A stretch of 64,000 nt of DNA from Billgrantia lactosivorans (GTDB taxonomy: Bacteria; Pseudomonadota; Gammaproteobacteria; Pseudomonadales; Halomonadaceae), in NCBI RefSeq assembly GCF_003254665.1, contig NZ_QHGY01000006.1, forward strand, positions 102,868-166,867. The letters are read 5' to 3'. This document shows, in pieces, positions 54,227 through 63,566 of this stretch. The notes below the pieces were generated by a model. That model made no database searches. It was given only the letters and a program-made list of their open reading frames with translations, and was not told the DNA's origin. Within the stretch, counting starts at the first letter, position 1, and every line of letters begins with the position of its first letter. The position numbers and the translations under genes are program-made.

Positions 54227-56101
54227 ATGAGTGACAAGAAGCAGATCGAGAACCTCGGTCGCCGCCACTTCCTGCGCAACAGCGCGGTGACCGGCGTCGC
54301 CGGGGCCGGCCTGGCCAGCGGCTTCGGCGCCGGCGCGCTGATGAGCAGCCGCACGGCCCAGGCCGCCGCCGGTGCGGAAGGCAGCGTGGCACCGGGTGAA
54401 CTCGACGAGTACTACGGATTCTGGAGCGGCGGCCACTCCGGCGAGGTGCGCGTGCTGGGCGTGCCCTCCATGCGCGAACTGATGCGCATCCCGGTGTTCA
54501 ACACTGACAGCGCCACCGGCTGGGGCATCAGCAACGAGTCCAAGCGTATCCTCGGCGAGTCGGCGCGTTTCCTCAACGGCGACAGCCACCACCCCCACGT
54601 CTCGATGACCGACGGCCGCTACGACGGCAAGTACCTGTTCATCAACGACAAGGCCAACACCCGCGTGGCGCGCATCCGTCTCGACATCATGAAGACGGAC
54701 AAGATCACCACCATCCCCAACGTCCAGGCGATCCACGGCCTGCGCCTGCAGAAGGTGCCGCACACCAAGTACGTGTTCTGCAACGCCGAGATGCCGATCC
54801 CGCAGGTCAACGACGGCCGCGACATGGAGAACCCGGAGAACTACTGGACCATGTTCAACGCGGTGGACGCGGAGAGCATGGACGTGGCGTGGCAGGTGAT
54901 CGTCGACGGCAACCTCGACAACACCGACGCCGACTACACCGGCCGCTTCGTCGCCGCAACCTGCTACAACTCCGAGAAGGGCGTGACGCTCTCCGAGACC
55001 ATGAGCGCCGAGCGCGACTGGGTGGTGGTGTTCGACGTCGAGGCGATCGAGGCCGCCGTCGCCGCCGGCGAGTTCGAGACCCTGGGCGACTCCGAGGTGC
55101 CGGTGCTCGACGGCCGCAAGGGCTCCCAGCTGACCCGCTACATCCCGGTGCCGAAGAACCCGCACGGCCTGAACACCTCGCCGGACGGCAAGTACTTCAT
55201 GGCCAACGGTAAGCTGTCGCCGACCGTGTCCATCATCGCGATCGACAGGCTGCCCGAGCTGTTCGACGATGCCATCGAGCCGCGCGACACCGTGGTCGGC
55301 GAGCCCGAGCTGGGCCTGGGGCCGCTGCACACCACCTTCGACGGCCGCGGCTATGCCTACACCACGCTGTTCATCGACAGCCAGGTGGCCAAGTGGCACA
55401 TCGAGGACGCCATCCGCGCCTACAACGGTGAGGAGGTCAACTACATCCGCCAGAAGCTGGACGTGCACTACCAGCCCGGCCACAACCACGCGAGCCTCAC
55501 CGAGTCGCGCGATGCCGACGGCAAGTGGCTGGTGGTGCTGTGCAAGTTCTCCAAGGACCGCTTCCTCCCGGTGGGCCCGCTGCGCCCCGAGAACGACCAG
55601 CTGATCGACATCAGCGGCGACGAGATGAAGCTGGTGCACGACGGCCCGACCTATGCCGAACCGCACGACTGCATCCTGGTACGCGCCGATCAGATCGACC
55701 CGGTGCGGGTGTGGCGTCGCGACGACCCCTTCTTCGCCGACACCATCGCCATGGCCGAGGCCGATGGCGTCGATGTCGAGCGTGACAACAAGGTGGTTCG
55801 CGATGGCAACAAGGTGCGCGTCTACATGACCTCCGTGGCACCGACGTTCGGCCTGACCGACTTCAAGGTCAAGCAGGGCGACGAGGTCACGGTAGTGATC
55901 ACCAACCTTGACAAGGTGGAAGACCTTACCCACGGCTTCTGCATGGTCAACCACGGTGCGCAGATGGAGATCGGCCCGCAGCAGACCGCCAGCGTCACCT
56001 TCGTCGCCGACAAGCCCGGGGTGCACTGGTACTACTGCAACTGGTTCTGCCACGCCATGCACATGGAAATGACCGGCCGCATGCTGGTCGAGAAGGCGTG
56101 A
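54227..56101 (+). CDS. nosZ: Nitrous oxide reductase
   Basis: The product has 624 residues. A Tat signal peptide is at the start ([17 protein letters not shown]), as in clade I NosZ. A seven-bladed propeller binds the CuZ cluster, with His-containing segments such as [16 protein letters not shown] and YQPGHNHAS. The C-terminal cupredoxin domain holds CuA, with the [12 protein letters not shown] motif near residue 605. The enzyme reduces N2O to N2 in the periplasm as a homodimer. It follows nosR by 3 bp, and two hairpins lie between it and nosD. Confidence 0.97.
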   Translation: MSDKKQIENLGRRHFLRNSAVTGVAGAGLASGFGAGALMSSRTAQAAAGAEGSVAPGELDEYYGFWSGGHSGEVRVLGVPSMRELMRIPVFNTDSATGWGISNESKRILGESARFLNGDSHHPHVSMTDGRYDGKYLFINDKANTRVARIRLDIMKTDKITTIPNVQAIHGLRLQKVPHTKYVFCNAEMPIPQVNDGRDMENPENYWTMFNAVDAESMDVAWQVIVDGNLDNTDADYTGRFVAATCYNSEKGVTLSETMSAERDWVVVFDVEAIEAAVAAGEFETLGDSEVPVLDGRKGSQLTRYIPVPKNPHGLNTSPDGKYFMANGKLSPTVSIIAIDRLPELFDDAIEPRDTVVGEPELGLGPLHTTFDGRGYAYTTLFIDSQVAKWHIEDAIRAYNGEEVNYIRQKLDVHYQPGHNHASLTESRDADGKWLVVLCKFSKDRFLPVGPLRPENDQLIDISGDEMKLVHDGPTYAEPHDCILVRADQIDPVRVWRRDDPFFADTIAMAEADGVDVERDNKVVRDGNKVRVYMTSVAPTFGLTDFKVKQGDEVTVVITNLDKVEDLTHGFCMVNHGAQMEIGPQQTASVTFVADKPGVHWYYCNWFCHAMHMEMTGRMLVEKA

Positions 56102-56102
56102 C

Positions 56103-56179
56103 AGGCAATGGCCAGATGACGCTCTGGCTGCCTTGAGGGCACCGGGACCAGGTTGAAGGCAAATACGGCCTGGTCCCGG
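56103..56179 (+). terminator. Two hairpins between nosZ and nosD
   Basis: The first stem is GCCAGA (56111-56116) with TCTGGC (56123-56128), extended by GGCA/TGCC. The second is a perfect 11-bp stem CCGGGACCAGG (56142-56152) and CCTGGTCCCGG (56169-56179) with a 16-nt loop. No T run follows. They probably stabilise the nosZ 3' end or reduce read-through into nosD, so that NosZ is made in excess. Confidence 0.65.
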
Positions 56180-56203
56180 CACCCTATAAGTTTGGAGAAA
56201 TGC

Positions 56204-57514
56204 ATGACCCGACGACCGATCCTCGGCGTCCTGATCCCGATTCTTGCCGCCTGGCTGTCCCTGCCAGGTCTGCTGCTGGCCGCCGACTGGCAGGCCAGCC
56301 CGGGCGAATCGCTGCAGCCGCTGGTCGAACGCGCCAGCGACGGCGACCGCCTGCTATTGCCGGCGGGCCGCTATCCCGGCCCGCTCACCCTGGACCGCTC
56401 GCTGAGCGTGGTGGCCGAACCCGGTGCCGTGATCGATGCCGGCGGCAGCGGCCATGGCGTCATCGTCGCCGCCCCCGACAGCGTGATCGACGGCCTCACC
56501 GTCGAGGATTGGGGCCACGACCTCACCGCCATGGACAGCGGCATCCTGGTGGAGCGCAGCGCTGCCGGCAGCGTCATTCGCCGTTCGCGCCTCGAAGGGC
56601 CCGGTTTCGGCATCCGCCTCGACTCGGTGGAGGAGGTGGCGGTGCTCGACAACGTGATTCGCGGCGACACCTCGCTGCGTTCGCAGGACCGCGGCAACGG
56701 CATCCACCTCTACAATGTGCGAAATGCACGGGTAGAGGGCAACGACATCCGCGAGGTGCGCGACGGCATCTACATCGACAGCAGCAGCCAGAGCCTGCTG
56801 CGCGGCAACCGGATGCAGGACCTGCGCTACGGCGTGCACTACATGTATGCCCACGACAACCGCGTGGAAGAGAACCTGACCCGCGGTACCCGCACCGGCT
56901 ACGCGCTGATGCAGTCGCGCCAGCTGACGGTCGTGAACAACCGCTCCGAGGGTGACCTCAACTACGGCATCCTGATGAACAACATCACCTACTCGACGCT
57001 GCGCGGCAATCGCGTCAGCGGCGTGCGCCAGCCGCTGGACGCGAGCGGCCAGGGGCTGGTCAGCGGCGGTGAGGGCAAGGCGTTGTTCGTCTACAACGCC
57101 CAGTACAACCGCTTCGAGGGTAACCGCCTGGCCGAGAGCGACATCGGCATCCACCTCACCGCCGGCTCCGAGGACAACAGCGTGGTGGGCAACGCCTTCG
57201 TCGACAACCGCCAGCAGGTGATGTACGTCGCGACGCGCACCCAGGAGTGGTCTGAGGAGGATCGCGGCAATTACTGGAGCGACTACCTGGGCTGGGACCT
57301 GGGCGGCGACGGGTTCGGCGACACGCCCTACGAGCCCAACGACGCCATGGATCGCCTGCTGTGGCGCTACCCCGTCGCGCGGCTGCTGATGCACAGCCCC
57401 GCGGTCCTCACCCTGCGCTGGGTACAGCGCCAGTTCCCCGTCTTCCGCCCCCAGGGCGTGAAGGACAGCGCCCCCCTGATGACAGAACCCGACTTCGGAG
57501 ACACCGACTCATGA
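56204..57514 (+). CDS. nosD: NosD, periplasmic copper-maturation protein for NosZ
   Basis: The product has 436 residues from the ATG at 56204, with TTTGGAGA upstream. A signal peptide (residues 1-26) is followed by a right-handed parallel beta-helix of many short repeats (for example GNDIREVRDGIYIDSSSQS, then GNRMQDLRYGVHYMYA), characteristic of NosD/CASH proteins. Together with the NosFY transporter it supplies sulfide or another component for the CuZ cluster. It lies after a double hairpin and overlaps nosF by 4 bp. Confidence 0.95.
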   Translation: MTRRPILGVLIPILAAWLSLPGLLLAADWQASPGESLQPLVERASDGDRLLLPAGRYPGPLTLDRSLSVVAEPGAVIDAGGSGHGVIVAAPDSVIDGLTVEDWGHDLTAMDSGILVERSAAGSVIRRSRLEGPGFGIRLDSVEEVAVLDNVIRGDTSLRSQDRGNGIHLYNVRNARVEGNDIREVRDGIYIDSSSQSLLRGNRMQDLRYGVHYMYAHDNRVEENLTRGTRTGYALMQSRQLTVVNNRSEGDLNYGILMNNITYSTLRGNRVSGVRQPLDASGQGLVSGGEGKALFVYNAQYNRFEGNRLAESDIGIHLTAGSEDNSVVGNAFVDNRQQVMYVATRTQEWSEEDRGNYWSDYLGWDLGGDGFGDTPYEPNDAMDRLLWRYPVARLLMHSPAVLTLRWVQRQFPVFRPQGVKDSAPLMTEPDFGDTDS

Positions 57515-58446
57515 CCGCGGTGATCGAATTTCACGGCGTGACCCGGCGCGACGGCGATGTGGTGCGCCTCGACGCCCTCGACCTCACGGTCAGCGAGGGC
57601 GAGGTGCTGGCCCTGCTTGGCCACAACGGCGCCGGCAAGACCACCACCATGAAACTGATCCTGGGGCTGCTCTCGCCCAGCGAAGGCTCGGTTTCCGTGC
57701 TTGGCGGCGCCCCCGACGGCCCCCACGCCGAGACGCTGCGCCGTCGCCTCGGTTACCTGCCCGAGAACGTCAGCTTCTACGACCAGCTCAGCGGCCGCGA
57801 GGTGCTGGACTTCTTCGCCCGGCTCAAGCGCGTCGACCGCCGCCAGGTCGCCGGCCTGCTCGAACAGGTCGGCCTGGGCGCGGCCGCCAGGCGCCGGGTG
57901 AAGACCTACTCCAAGGGCATGCGCCAGCGCCTCGGCCTGGCCCAGGCACTGCTCGGCGAGCCGCGCCTGCTGCTGCTCGACGAGCCCACCACCGGGCTCG
58001 ACCCCGCCGCCACCCGCGACTTCTACGAGACGGTGCGCACGCTGCGCGAGCGCGGCTGCACGGTACTGCTCTCCTCCCACGTGCTGCCCGGCGTGGAGCC
58101 CTACATCGATCGCGCGCTGATCCTCGGCGGCGGCCGCCGCCTGGCGCTGGGCAGCCTCGAGACCCTGCGTGCCGAGGCCGCCCTGCCGATGACCATTCGC
58201 GCCCGCGGTTGGCTCGAGGGCGCCGACTGGCAGCGGCCCTGGAACGACACGCGCATCCAGGCCCGGCCGCTCAACGGCCATGAGGTGTCGCTCTCGGTGC
58301 CCGCCGACGCCAAGCTCGCCGTGCTGCGCCATCTCTCCACGCACCCCGGGGTCGAGGACATCGAACTGCTGCCGCCGACCCTCGAGCATCTCTACACCCA
58401 TTTCTCCGCCGGGCTCGCGCCCCGTGAACGAGGAGACGCCCAATGA
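57511..58446 (+). CDS. nosF: NosF, ABC transporter ATPase for NosZ maturation
   Basis: The product has 311 residues from the ATG at 57511, which overlaps the nosD stop (ATGA). Walker A is LGHNGAGKTTT, signature YSKGMRQRLGLA, Walker B LLLLDEPTTGLD. The last 80 residues form an accessory domain (from LPMTIRARGWLEG). It pairs with NosY and NosD. Its stop overlaps nosY by 4 bp. Confidence 0.95.
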   Translation: MTAVIEFHGVTRRDGDVVRLDALDLTVSEGEVLALLGHNGAGKTTTMKLILGLLSPSEGSVSVLGGAPDGPHAETLRRRLGYLPENVSFYDQLSGREVLDFFARLKRVDRRQVAGLLEQVGLGAAARRRVKTYSKGMRQRLGLAQALLGEPRLLLLDEPTTGLDPAATRDFYETVRTLRERGCTVLLSSHVLPGVEPYIDRALILGGGRRLALGSLETLRAEAALPMTIRARGWLEGADWQRPWNDTRIQARPLNGHEVSLSVPADAKLAVLRHLSTHPGVEDIELLPPTLEHLYTHFSAGLAPRERGDAQ

Positions 58447-59267
58447 ACGCCATCCTGACGCTGGCCGGCAAGGAGTTCCGCGACGGCCTGCGCAACCGCT
58501 GGGTCTGGGCCATCGCCCTGGTGCTGGCGATCCTCGCCGTGGGCATCGCCTGGTTCGGCGCCGCCGCCAGCGGCGGGCTGGGTTTCACCTCGCTGGCCAC
58601 CACCCTGGTCAGCCTCGCCACCCTGGCGGTGTTCCTGATCCCGTTGATCGCCCTGCTGCTGGCCTACGATGCCGTGGTCGGCGAGCAGGAGGCCGGCACC
58701 CTGCTGCTGCTGCTCACCTATCCGGTCAGCCGCAGCTCGCTGCTGCTGGGGAAGTTCCTCGGCCACGGCCTGATCCTGGGCAGCGCCACGGCGCTGGGCT
58801 TCGGCGTCGCCGGCGTGGTGATCGCCGTGGGGGCCGAGGGCGTCGCGCTTGGCGAGCTCGCCGCCGGCATGGGCCTGCTGATCGCCAGCAGCGTGCTGCT
58901 GGGCTGGGTATTCATCGCCTTCGCCTACCTGATCAGCGTATCGGTCAGCGAGAAGGCCCGTGCCGCCGGCCTGGCGCTGGTGGTGTGGTTCCTCTTCGTG
59001 CTGGTCTTCGACCTGGGCCTGCTGGCGCTGCTGGTCAGCGTCAAGCAGGGCGGCGACTGGCTGCCCTGGCTGCTGCTGCTCAACCCCACCGAGCTGTTCC
59101 GCCTGATCAACCTGGCCGGTTTCGAGGCAGCGCGCAGCTACACCGGCCTGACCTCCATCGCCGAGGGCGGCGCCTTCCGCCCCGCCGTGCTGCTGCCGCT
59201 GCTGACGGCCTGGGTGCTGGTGCCCCTTGGCCTGGCGCTGCTGCGCTTCCGTCACCGTTCCACATGA
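58443..59267 (+). CDS. nosY: NosY, ABC transporter permease for NosZ maturation
   Basis: The product has 274 residues with six predicted helices. It starts MNAILTLAGKEFRDGLRNRW, as in other NosY proteins, and has EQEAGTLLLLLTYPVSRSSL between helices 2 and 3. It forms the membrane part of the NosDFY complex. It overlaps nosF by 4 bp. Confidence 0.95.
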   Translation: MNAILTLAGKEFRDGLRNRWVWAIALVLAILAVGIAWFGAAASGGLGFTSLATTLVSLATLAVFLIPLIALLLAYDAVVGEQEAGTLLLLLTYPVSRSSLLLGKFLGHGLILGSATALGFGVAGVVIAVGAEGVALGELAAGMGLLIASSVLLGWVFIAFAYLISVSVSEKARAAGLALVVWFLFVLVFDLGLLALLVSVKQGGDWLPWLLLLNPTELFRLINLAGFEAARSYTGLTSIAEGGAFRPAVLLPLLTAWVLVPLGLALLRFRHRST

Positions 59268-59302
59268 GCCATCCCTTCGCGACGTCATTTCGAGAGAGAT
59301 CC

Positions 59303-59860
59303 ATGATCCGTGCCCTTGCCCTGCTGCCCCTGCTTCTCGCCCTGCTGCTCGCCGGCTGCGGCGAGTCGGAGCCCGAAGCCCTGGCCGCCGCCGAACCCAT
59401 CGAATCCGGTGACAGCTGCCATGTGTGCGGGATGCTGATCGACGAGCACCCCGGCCCCAAGGGCGAGGCCTTCCTCGACAAGAGCACTTCGGCGCTGAAG
59501 TTCTGCTCCACCACGGAGCTGTTCGCCTTCTTGCGCCAGCCGGAGAACGAGGCCCGCCTCTCCCACGCCTACGTGCACGACGTGGCCGCCGCGCCCTGGC
59601 CGACCCCCGACGACAAGGCCTTCGTCCTCGCCAGCGAGGCCTGGTACGTGGCCGGCCACGACCAGCGCGGCTCCATGGGCCATACCCTGGCCTCGTTCAA
59701 GCAGCGTCACCACGCCGAGGCCTTCGCCGAGACCCACGGCGGCGAGCTGTACGCCTTCGACGACATCGACCTCGAGCTGCTGGCGCGCCTGAGCCGCGGC
59801 GAACTGGGCGGCGGCGACGATGCCATGGGCAACCTGGCCGGGCACGGCAGCGGGCACTGA
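59303..59860 (+). CDS. nosL: NosL, copper chaperone lipoprotein
   Basis: The product has 185 residues from the ATG at 59303; an ATG 13 codons earlier (59264) is possible but would place extra residues before the signal. The lipoprotein signal ends in LLLAGC (lipid Cys19). The Cu(I)-binding motif DSCHVCGMLI follows. NosL delivers copper to apo-NosZ. It is the last gene of the nos cluster; nosX is not seen here. Confidence 0.94.
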   Translation: MIRALALLPLLLALLLAGCGESEPEALAAAEPIESGDSCHVCGMLIDEHPGPKGEAFLDKSTSALKFCSTTELFAFLRQPENEARLSHAYVHDVAAAPWPTPDDKAFVLASEAWYVAGHDQRGSMGHTLASFKQRHHAEAFAETHGGELYAFDDIDLELLARLSRGELGGGDDAMGNLAGHGSGH

Positions 59861-59923
59861 GCCCGGCGGGACAGCCCAGGCGCTTCATGCTAGGCTCGGG
59901 CGATCGATTTTCGAGGACCCCGC

Positions 59924-60466
59924 ATGCGTTTCAGCGCCCTGCTCGCCCCCCTCCTGGTCGGCCTGGCCCTGTCCGAGCCGGCCAGCGCCACCAACTACAA
60001 CGTCAGCGATGCCGAACAGCACGAGAAGTGGCACTCCGTGACGCTGTCGCTGGGCGATGAACGCCACTTCCGTGCCCTCGAGCAGACCAGCTACAGCGAC
60101 TCGATCCTGAGCGTCAACTACACCCCCGGCGTGTGCGACCTGCCGTGGCTCGAGGTGCGCGTCGAGCTCGAGGAGCACCAGCCCGAGAGCCGCGTGGCCA
60201 ACCTGGTGCCCGGCGACCTGCGGGTCGATCACGAGACCATCCACAGCGGCATGGCGGAGTTCATCACCCAGCGCGGCGACCGCGGCTTCTACGTCAACTT
60301 CTATCTCGACACCCAGGACCGGCTGCTCGACGAGATGCGCGCCGGCGAGACGCTGCGCCTGCGCTTCGATCGCGGCGACGAGGACTACTGGTTCATGAGC
60401 TTCGAGCTGGCGGGGGCGGACGCGGCCATCGCCCGCGCCGAACGGCAGTGCGAGGCGGCCGGCTGA
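59924..60466 (+). CDS. Uncharacterised exported protein
   Basis: The product has 180 residues. A clear signal peptide (residues 1-22, ending ASA) points to the periplasm. The mature protein has two cysteines, one in TPGVCDLPWLEV and one near the C-terminus (RQCEAAG), that could form a disulfide. It is acidic and shows a beta-rich pattern. No known family was recognised. It follows nosL by 63 bp on the same strand and is joined to the next gene by TGATG, so it may be cotranscribed with nos. Confidence 0.75.
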   Translation: MRFSALLAPLLVGLALSEPASATNYNVSDAEQHEKWHSVTLSLGDERHFRALEQTSYSDSILSVNYTPGVCDLPWLEVRVELEEHQPESRVANLVPGDLRVDHETIHSGMAEFITQRGDRGFYVNFYLDTQDRLLDEMRAGETLRLRFDRGDEDYWFMSFELAGADAAIARAERQCEAAG

Positions 60467-60828
60467 TGGCGACGCTGCTGTTCCGGCTGGCCAACGTCAC
60501 CGAGGAGGAAGCCTGGGAGGTGCGCCGGCTGCTCGACGAGCACGGCTTCGACACCTACGAGACCCACGCCGGCTTCTGGCGCCTGGGAGTCGATGCCATC
60601 TGGCTGCGTGACCCCGCGCAGCTGGACGCAGCCCGCGAGGTCCTCGAGCGCTACCAGGCCGAGCGGCAAGCCCGTGTACAGCAGGAGCATGCCGACCGCG
60701 TCGCGCAGGGAGACGCGCCGACCCTGTGGCGGCGCCTGTGGCAGCATCCGGTTCAGATGCTGCTGGTGGCACTGGCGGTGCTGGCGATGCTGGCCCTGAC
60801 GCTGGTGCCCTTCCTGGGGCTCATCTAG
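60466..60828 (+). CDS. DUF6164-like small membrane-anchored protein
   Basis: The product has 120 residues from the ATG at 60466, which shares one base with the previous stop (TGATG). The cytoplasmic N-terminal 75 residues (LLFRLANVTEEEAWEVRRLL, then DTYETHAGFWRLG) look like the ferredoxin-like domain of DUF6164 proteins. One C-terminal helix (about 95-118) anchors it in the membrane. The family has no known function. Its 3' end overlaps the convergent gene by 8 bp. Confidence 0.75.
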   Translation: MATLLFRLANVTEEEAWEVRRLLDEHGFDTYETHAGFWRLGVDAIWLRDPAQLDAAREVLERYQAERQARVQQEHADRVAQGDAPTLWRRLWQHPVQMLLVALAVLAMLALTLVPFLGLI

Positions 60829-61372
60829 GGAACAGCTGCGTGTCGAGATATTCCACCGTGAGGTAATCCTCGAACGACCACAGGCGCACGAAGCGGCCGC
60901 GTTCGGTATCCTCGCTGCCATCGCCGCCCCACACGGTGAGACTGCTCGGTTCCTGCGGCATGCCCCCCTTGAGCTGCTCGAACCACCATTCGGTCATCTC
61001 CGCCTCCCAGGGCTGGCCGTAGCGCTCCTCGAGCCGTTCCCTGACGCGCGGATAGTCCGTCACCTCGGGGTGGAAGGCCACTACCAGCGCCAGGGCGTCG
61101 CTGCCCGCCGGGAAGACGTAGCGCAGGTCCGTTTGCGGCTCGTCCACTGCGTCCAGCTCGCCGTCGATGAGGCGGTCGCCGTCCTCCGTTTCGCTGGCGG
61201 TGAAGTTGACCACGGCGGCGTCGCGTTCCAGCTCGGCCATCACCTCGTCGAAGGCCATGCCTAACTCGGCGCTGCGATAGCCGGCCGGCCCCTCCGCCGC
61301 CAGGGCGGCGCTGAAGGCCAGGGCGGCCAGGCTGCCACCGAGCCAGGCCGACGCTTGCAGGTGTCGTCGCAT
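60821..61372 (-). CDS. Uncharacterised exported protein
   Basis: The product has 183 residues from the ATG at 61372, with AGAGGAG upstream. A signal peptide (1-25, ending ALAA) is followed by an acidic domain starting YRSAELGMAFDEVMAELERD, which resembles the short beta-alpha modules that begin GxxLGMSxxEV in several periplasmic proteins. Trp-rich middle segments (EMTEWWFEQL). No family was identified. It is on the same strand as the cupredoxin gene upstream (75 bp gap). Confidence 0.7.
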   Translation of the reverse strand: MRRHLQASAWLGGSLAALAFSAALAAEGPAGYRSAELGMAFDEVMAELERDAAVVNFTASETEDGDRLIDGELDAVDEPQTDLRYVFPAGSDALALVVAFHPEVTDYPRVRERLEERYGQPWEAEMTEWWFEQLKGGMPQEPSSLTVWGGDGSEDTERGRFVRLWSFEDYLTVEYLDTQLFPR

Positions 61373-61446
61373 AGTCGCTCCTCTTGCATGAACGGCTGCA
61401 ATCGCCGGCCGTGCCGGCGTTCGCAGCAAATGGCGCTTTGGTCGTA

Positions 61447-61791
61447 TCATTCGGTCGGCACCACCACGATCATCCCCTGCATGTCCCGGCTCTCGTGCGG
61501 ACGGCAGCGGTAGGGATAAGTGCCGGGCTCATCGAAGGTCCGCTCCCAGTGCTCGGCGGGAAACAGGCGCTGCGAGCCACGCTCCTCATCGACAAAGTAC
61601 ACGTCGTGGCTGGTGCGTTTCTCCGTGTTGACCCAGCGCACCGTGGTACCGGCCTCGACCTCGAGCTCGGCGGGGTGAAAGCCGTAGTCGCGCATCTCCA
61701 CTTCGACGACGTCGTTGTCGGCCCCGGCCGCCCCGCTCAGCAGCAGGGCGGCCAGGGCGGCACCGAGGCTCGTCTTGCTGGCCTTTGCCAT
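61447..61791 (-). CDS. Small blue-copper (cupredoxin/plastocyanin-like) protein
   Basis: The product has 114 residues from the ATG at 61791, with GAGGAGAGG upstream. A signal peptide (1-24) exports it. The type 1 copper site is complete: His62 (TSHDVYF) and the C-terminal loop C96-x2-H99-x4-M104 (RCRPHESRDM), the plastocyanin-type spacing. It probably carries electrons in the periplasm. Its position right after the multihaem cytochrome and near nirS suggests it donates to nitrite reductase or receives from the cytochrome; that is inference. Confidence 0.9.
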   Translation of the reverse strand: MAKASKTSLGAALAALLLSGAAGADNDVVEVEMRDYGFHPAELEVEAGTTVRWVNTEKRTSHDVYFVDEERGSQRLFPAEHWERTFDEPGTYPYRCRPHESRDMQGMIVVVPTE

Positions 61792-61817
61792 TCGCCTCTC
61801 CTCCCCCGGGCGACGCG

Positions 61818-63494
61818 TCACTGGTCGATGCGCGTCGCGTTGATCTCCACCATGTCCTCGCCGAAGGCTTCCTCCGGATTCTCCACACCGAAGGCCAGGC
61901 CGTACTGGAAGGAGACATGGTGGAAGCGCGAGGCGGCATGGTCGTCGTGGAGCGCCACGTTGAGGCTGTAGAGGCGCTCCAGGTCGAGCGGCTTGTCACC
62001 CTCCGTGCCGGTCTTGAGCGCGCGGGTCAGGTAGGCGGTCAATGCGCCATCCTGCTCCTCGACGCTGAAGGCGATGGCCTGGCTGTCGCTGAAGTGGCGC
62101 TCGTCGAGGACGTAGCCCGACTCGACGGAGCCGTCGCCACTGTTGTAGCGCGCCAGGTCGAGATAGGCGCCGCCATCCAGCAGTTCCTCGACCTCTGACT
62201 CCTCCTTGAGCTTGTCCCAGCCACCGCGAGCGGCGCCGCGACGACCGCGGATCTCGATGTCGGTGCGGCTCTCGCCAAGGTACTTGGTCACGCCGTTGCC
62301 GCTCATGAAGTCGAGCCGCTCGGCAAGTTCGCTCGCCGCCAGCGCCTCGGCCTCGGGGGCATCCGGCATGTAGGCGGAATCGTGGTGGCAGCTCGCCCAG
62401 CAGCCCGCCCGTTCGGCCATCTCGACGCGATCGTCGGACAGGCTCACGGTCAGCTTGAAGGGGTTGTCCGGGTCCATCATGCCACCGTCGACGAAGGGCA
62501 GCGGCGCATGCTCGCCGGCTTCCCACTGGAACTGCATGTAGAGGTAGTCGTCGTCGAAGGCGGCCTTGACGCGCATCGGCACGTGGCCGCGCTTGTCGCC
62601 CAGGTCGTAGGTCTCGATCTTTTCCGCGGCGACGGCCAGCGCGCCGATGTCGGTCTCTTCGCCCTGGTGGCACCACAGGCAGCGGTCGCCGAAGCTGAAG
62701 GCGCGCCCGCCGCCGTGCTCGCTGCCGTCCTGGATCCATTCGATGGAGGCCTGGCCCGGCAGGAACAGCGTCAGGTCGATGGCCGGCACCTCGTCCCAGT
62801 CGAGCGAGGCGGCGATATTGTCCTCGACCGCCGCCGCCTCGCCCAGGTCCTCGGCTTCCAGCGCCACGGGCTGCGCATCACCAGCCTCGCCGGCGTCGCT
62901 GTCGACATCGAAGCGGCCCGCCCATACCGGCGACTCGTCCCATGCCTCGGGCAGCTGGTGAGCGATGCCCTGGTGGCACTCGATGCAGGTCATGCCCTGC
63001 TCGAAGGCGCGGGCGTGCTCGCGCGAGGCGCGCGCAGCCTGCTGCTCCAGGTCCATCGTCGACCAGTCGTGGCAGTTGCGGCACTCGCGCGAATCGGTCC
63101 GCAGCATCGAGCGCCACACGTTCTCGGCCAGGTGGATGCGCTTGGCCTCGAACTCCTCCTCGGTGTCGATCGAGCCCAGCATCCAGTGCCACACCTCGCG
63201 GCTGGCCTGGATCTTGCGGATCATCTTGGGCCCCCAGGCGTCCGGCACATGACAGTCGGAGCAGGCCGCCCCCACGCCGGTGGCGTTCTGGTAGTGCGGG
63301 CGATCCTGGTACTCCTCGTGGACCCAGCTCATCTCATGGCAGGAGGTGCTGCAGAAGGCGTAGCTGTTGGTGGCTTCCATCACCGTATTGAAACCACCCC
63401 AGAAGATGATGCCGGCGACGAAGAAGAACGCGGCGGCACCCAGCGATGCCCCCAGGATAGTGATTCTGCGCCAGTTGCGTGGTCGCTCCCCCAT
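61818..63494 (-). CDS. Hexahaem NapC/NirT-type cytochrome fused to an ethylbenzene-dehydrogenase-like haem domain
   Basis: The product has 558 residues from the ATG at 63494, with GGGAGAAAG upstream. One membrane anchor (about 12-34) is followed by a NapC/NirT-like tetrahaem domain: CSTSCH (a CX3CH site), CSDCH, CRNCH and CIECH (residues about 48-170). After an acidic linker come CLWCH and, at about residue 360, CWASCH (CX3CH), in a domain resembling the haem-binding domain of ethylbenzene dehydrogenase (FDDDYLYMQFQWEAGEH). So six haems and a fusion not typical of NirT. It lies directly after nirS and probably brings quinol electrons to the periplasmic nitrite reductase. Confidence 0.85.
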   Translation of the reverse strand: MGERPRNWRRITILGASLGAAAFFFVAGIIFWGGFNTVMEATNSYAFCSTSCHEMSWVHEEYQDRPHYQNATGVGAACSDCHVPDAWGPKMIRKIQASREVWHWMLGSIDTEEEFEAKRIHLAENVWRSMLRTDSRECRNCHDWSTMDLEQQAARASREHARAFEQGMTCIECHQGIAHQLPEAWDESPVWAGRFDVDSDAGEAGDAQPVALEAEDLGEAAAVEDNIAASLDWDEVPAIDLTLFLPGQASIEWIQDGSEHGGGRAFSFGDRCLWCHQGEETDIGALAVAAEKIETYDLGDKRGHVPMRVKAAFDDDYLYMQFQWEAGEHAPLPFVDGGMMDPDNPFKLTVSLSDDRVEMAERAGCWASCHHDSAYMPDAPEAEALAASELAERLDFMSGNGVTKYLGESRTDIEIRGRRGAARGGWDKLKEESEVEELLDGGAYLDLARYNSGDGSVESGYVLDERHFSDSQAIAFSVEEQDGALTAYLTRALKTGTEGDKPLDLERLYSLNVALHDDHAASRFHHVSFQYGLAFGVENPEEAFGEDMVEINATRIDQ

Positions 63495-63566
63495 GGTCTT
63501 TCTCCCAAAGTGTCGTGACGCGGGTGCCTGCCCTCGACGGCCGCTGCCTGGACGTCGCTGTTGTGT

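Noticed and set aside
53678..56182. An 834-codon minus-strand frame opposite nosR and nosZ
   Set aside because: It is a shadow of NosR and NosZ, with valine- and histidine-rich composition and no family match.
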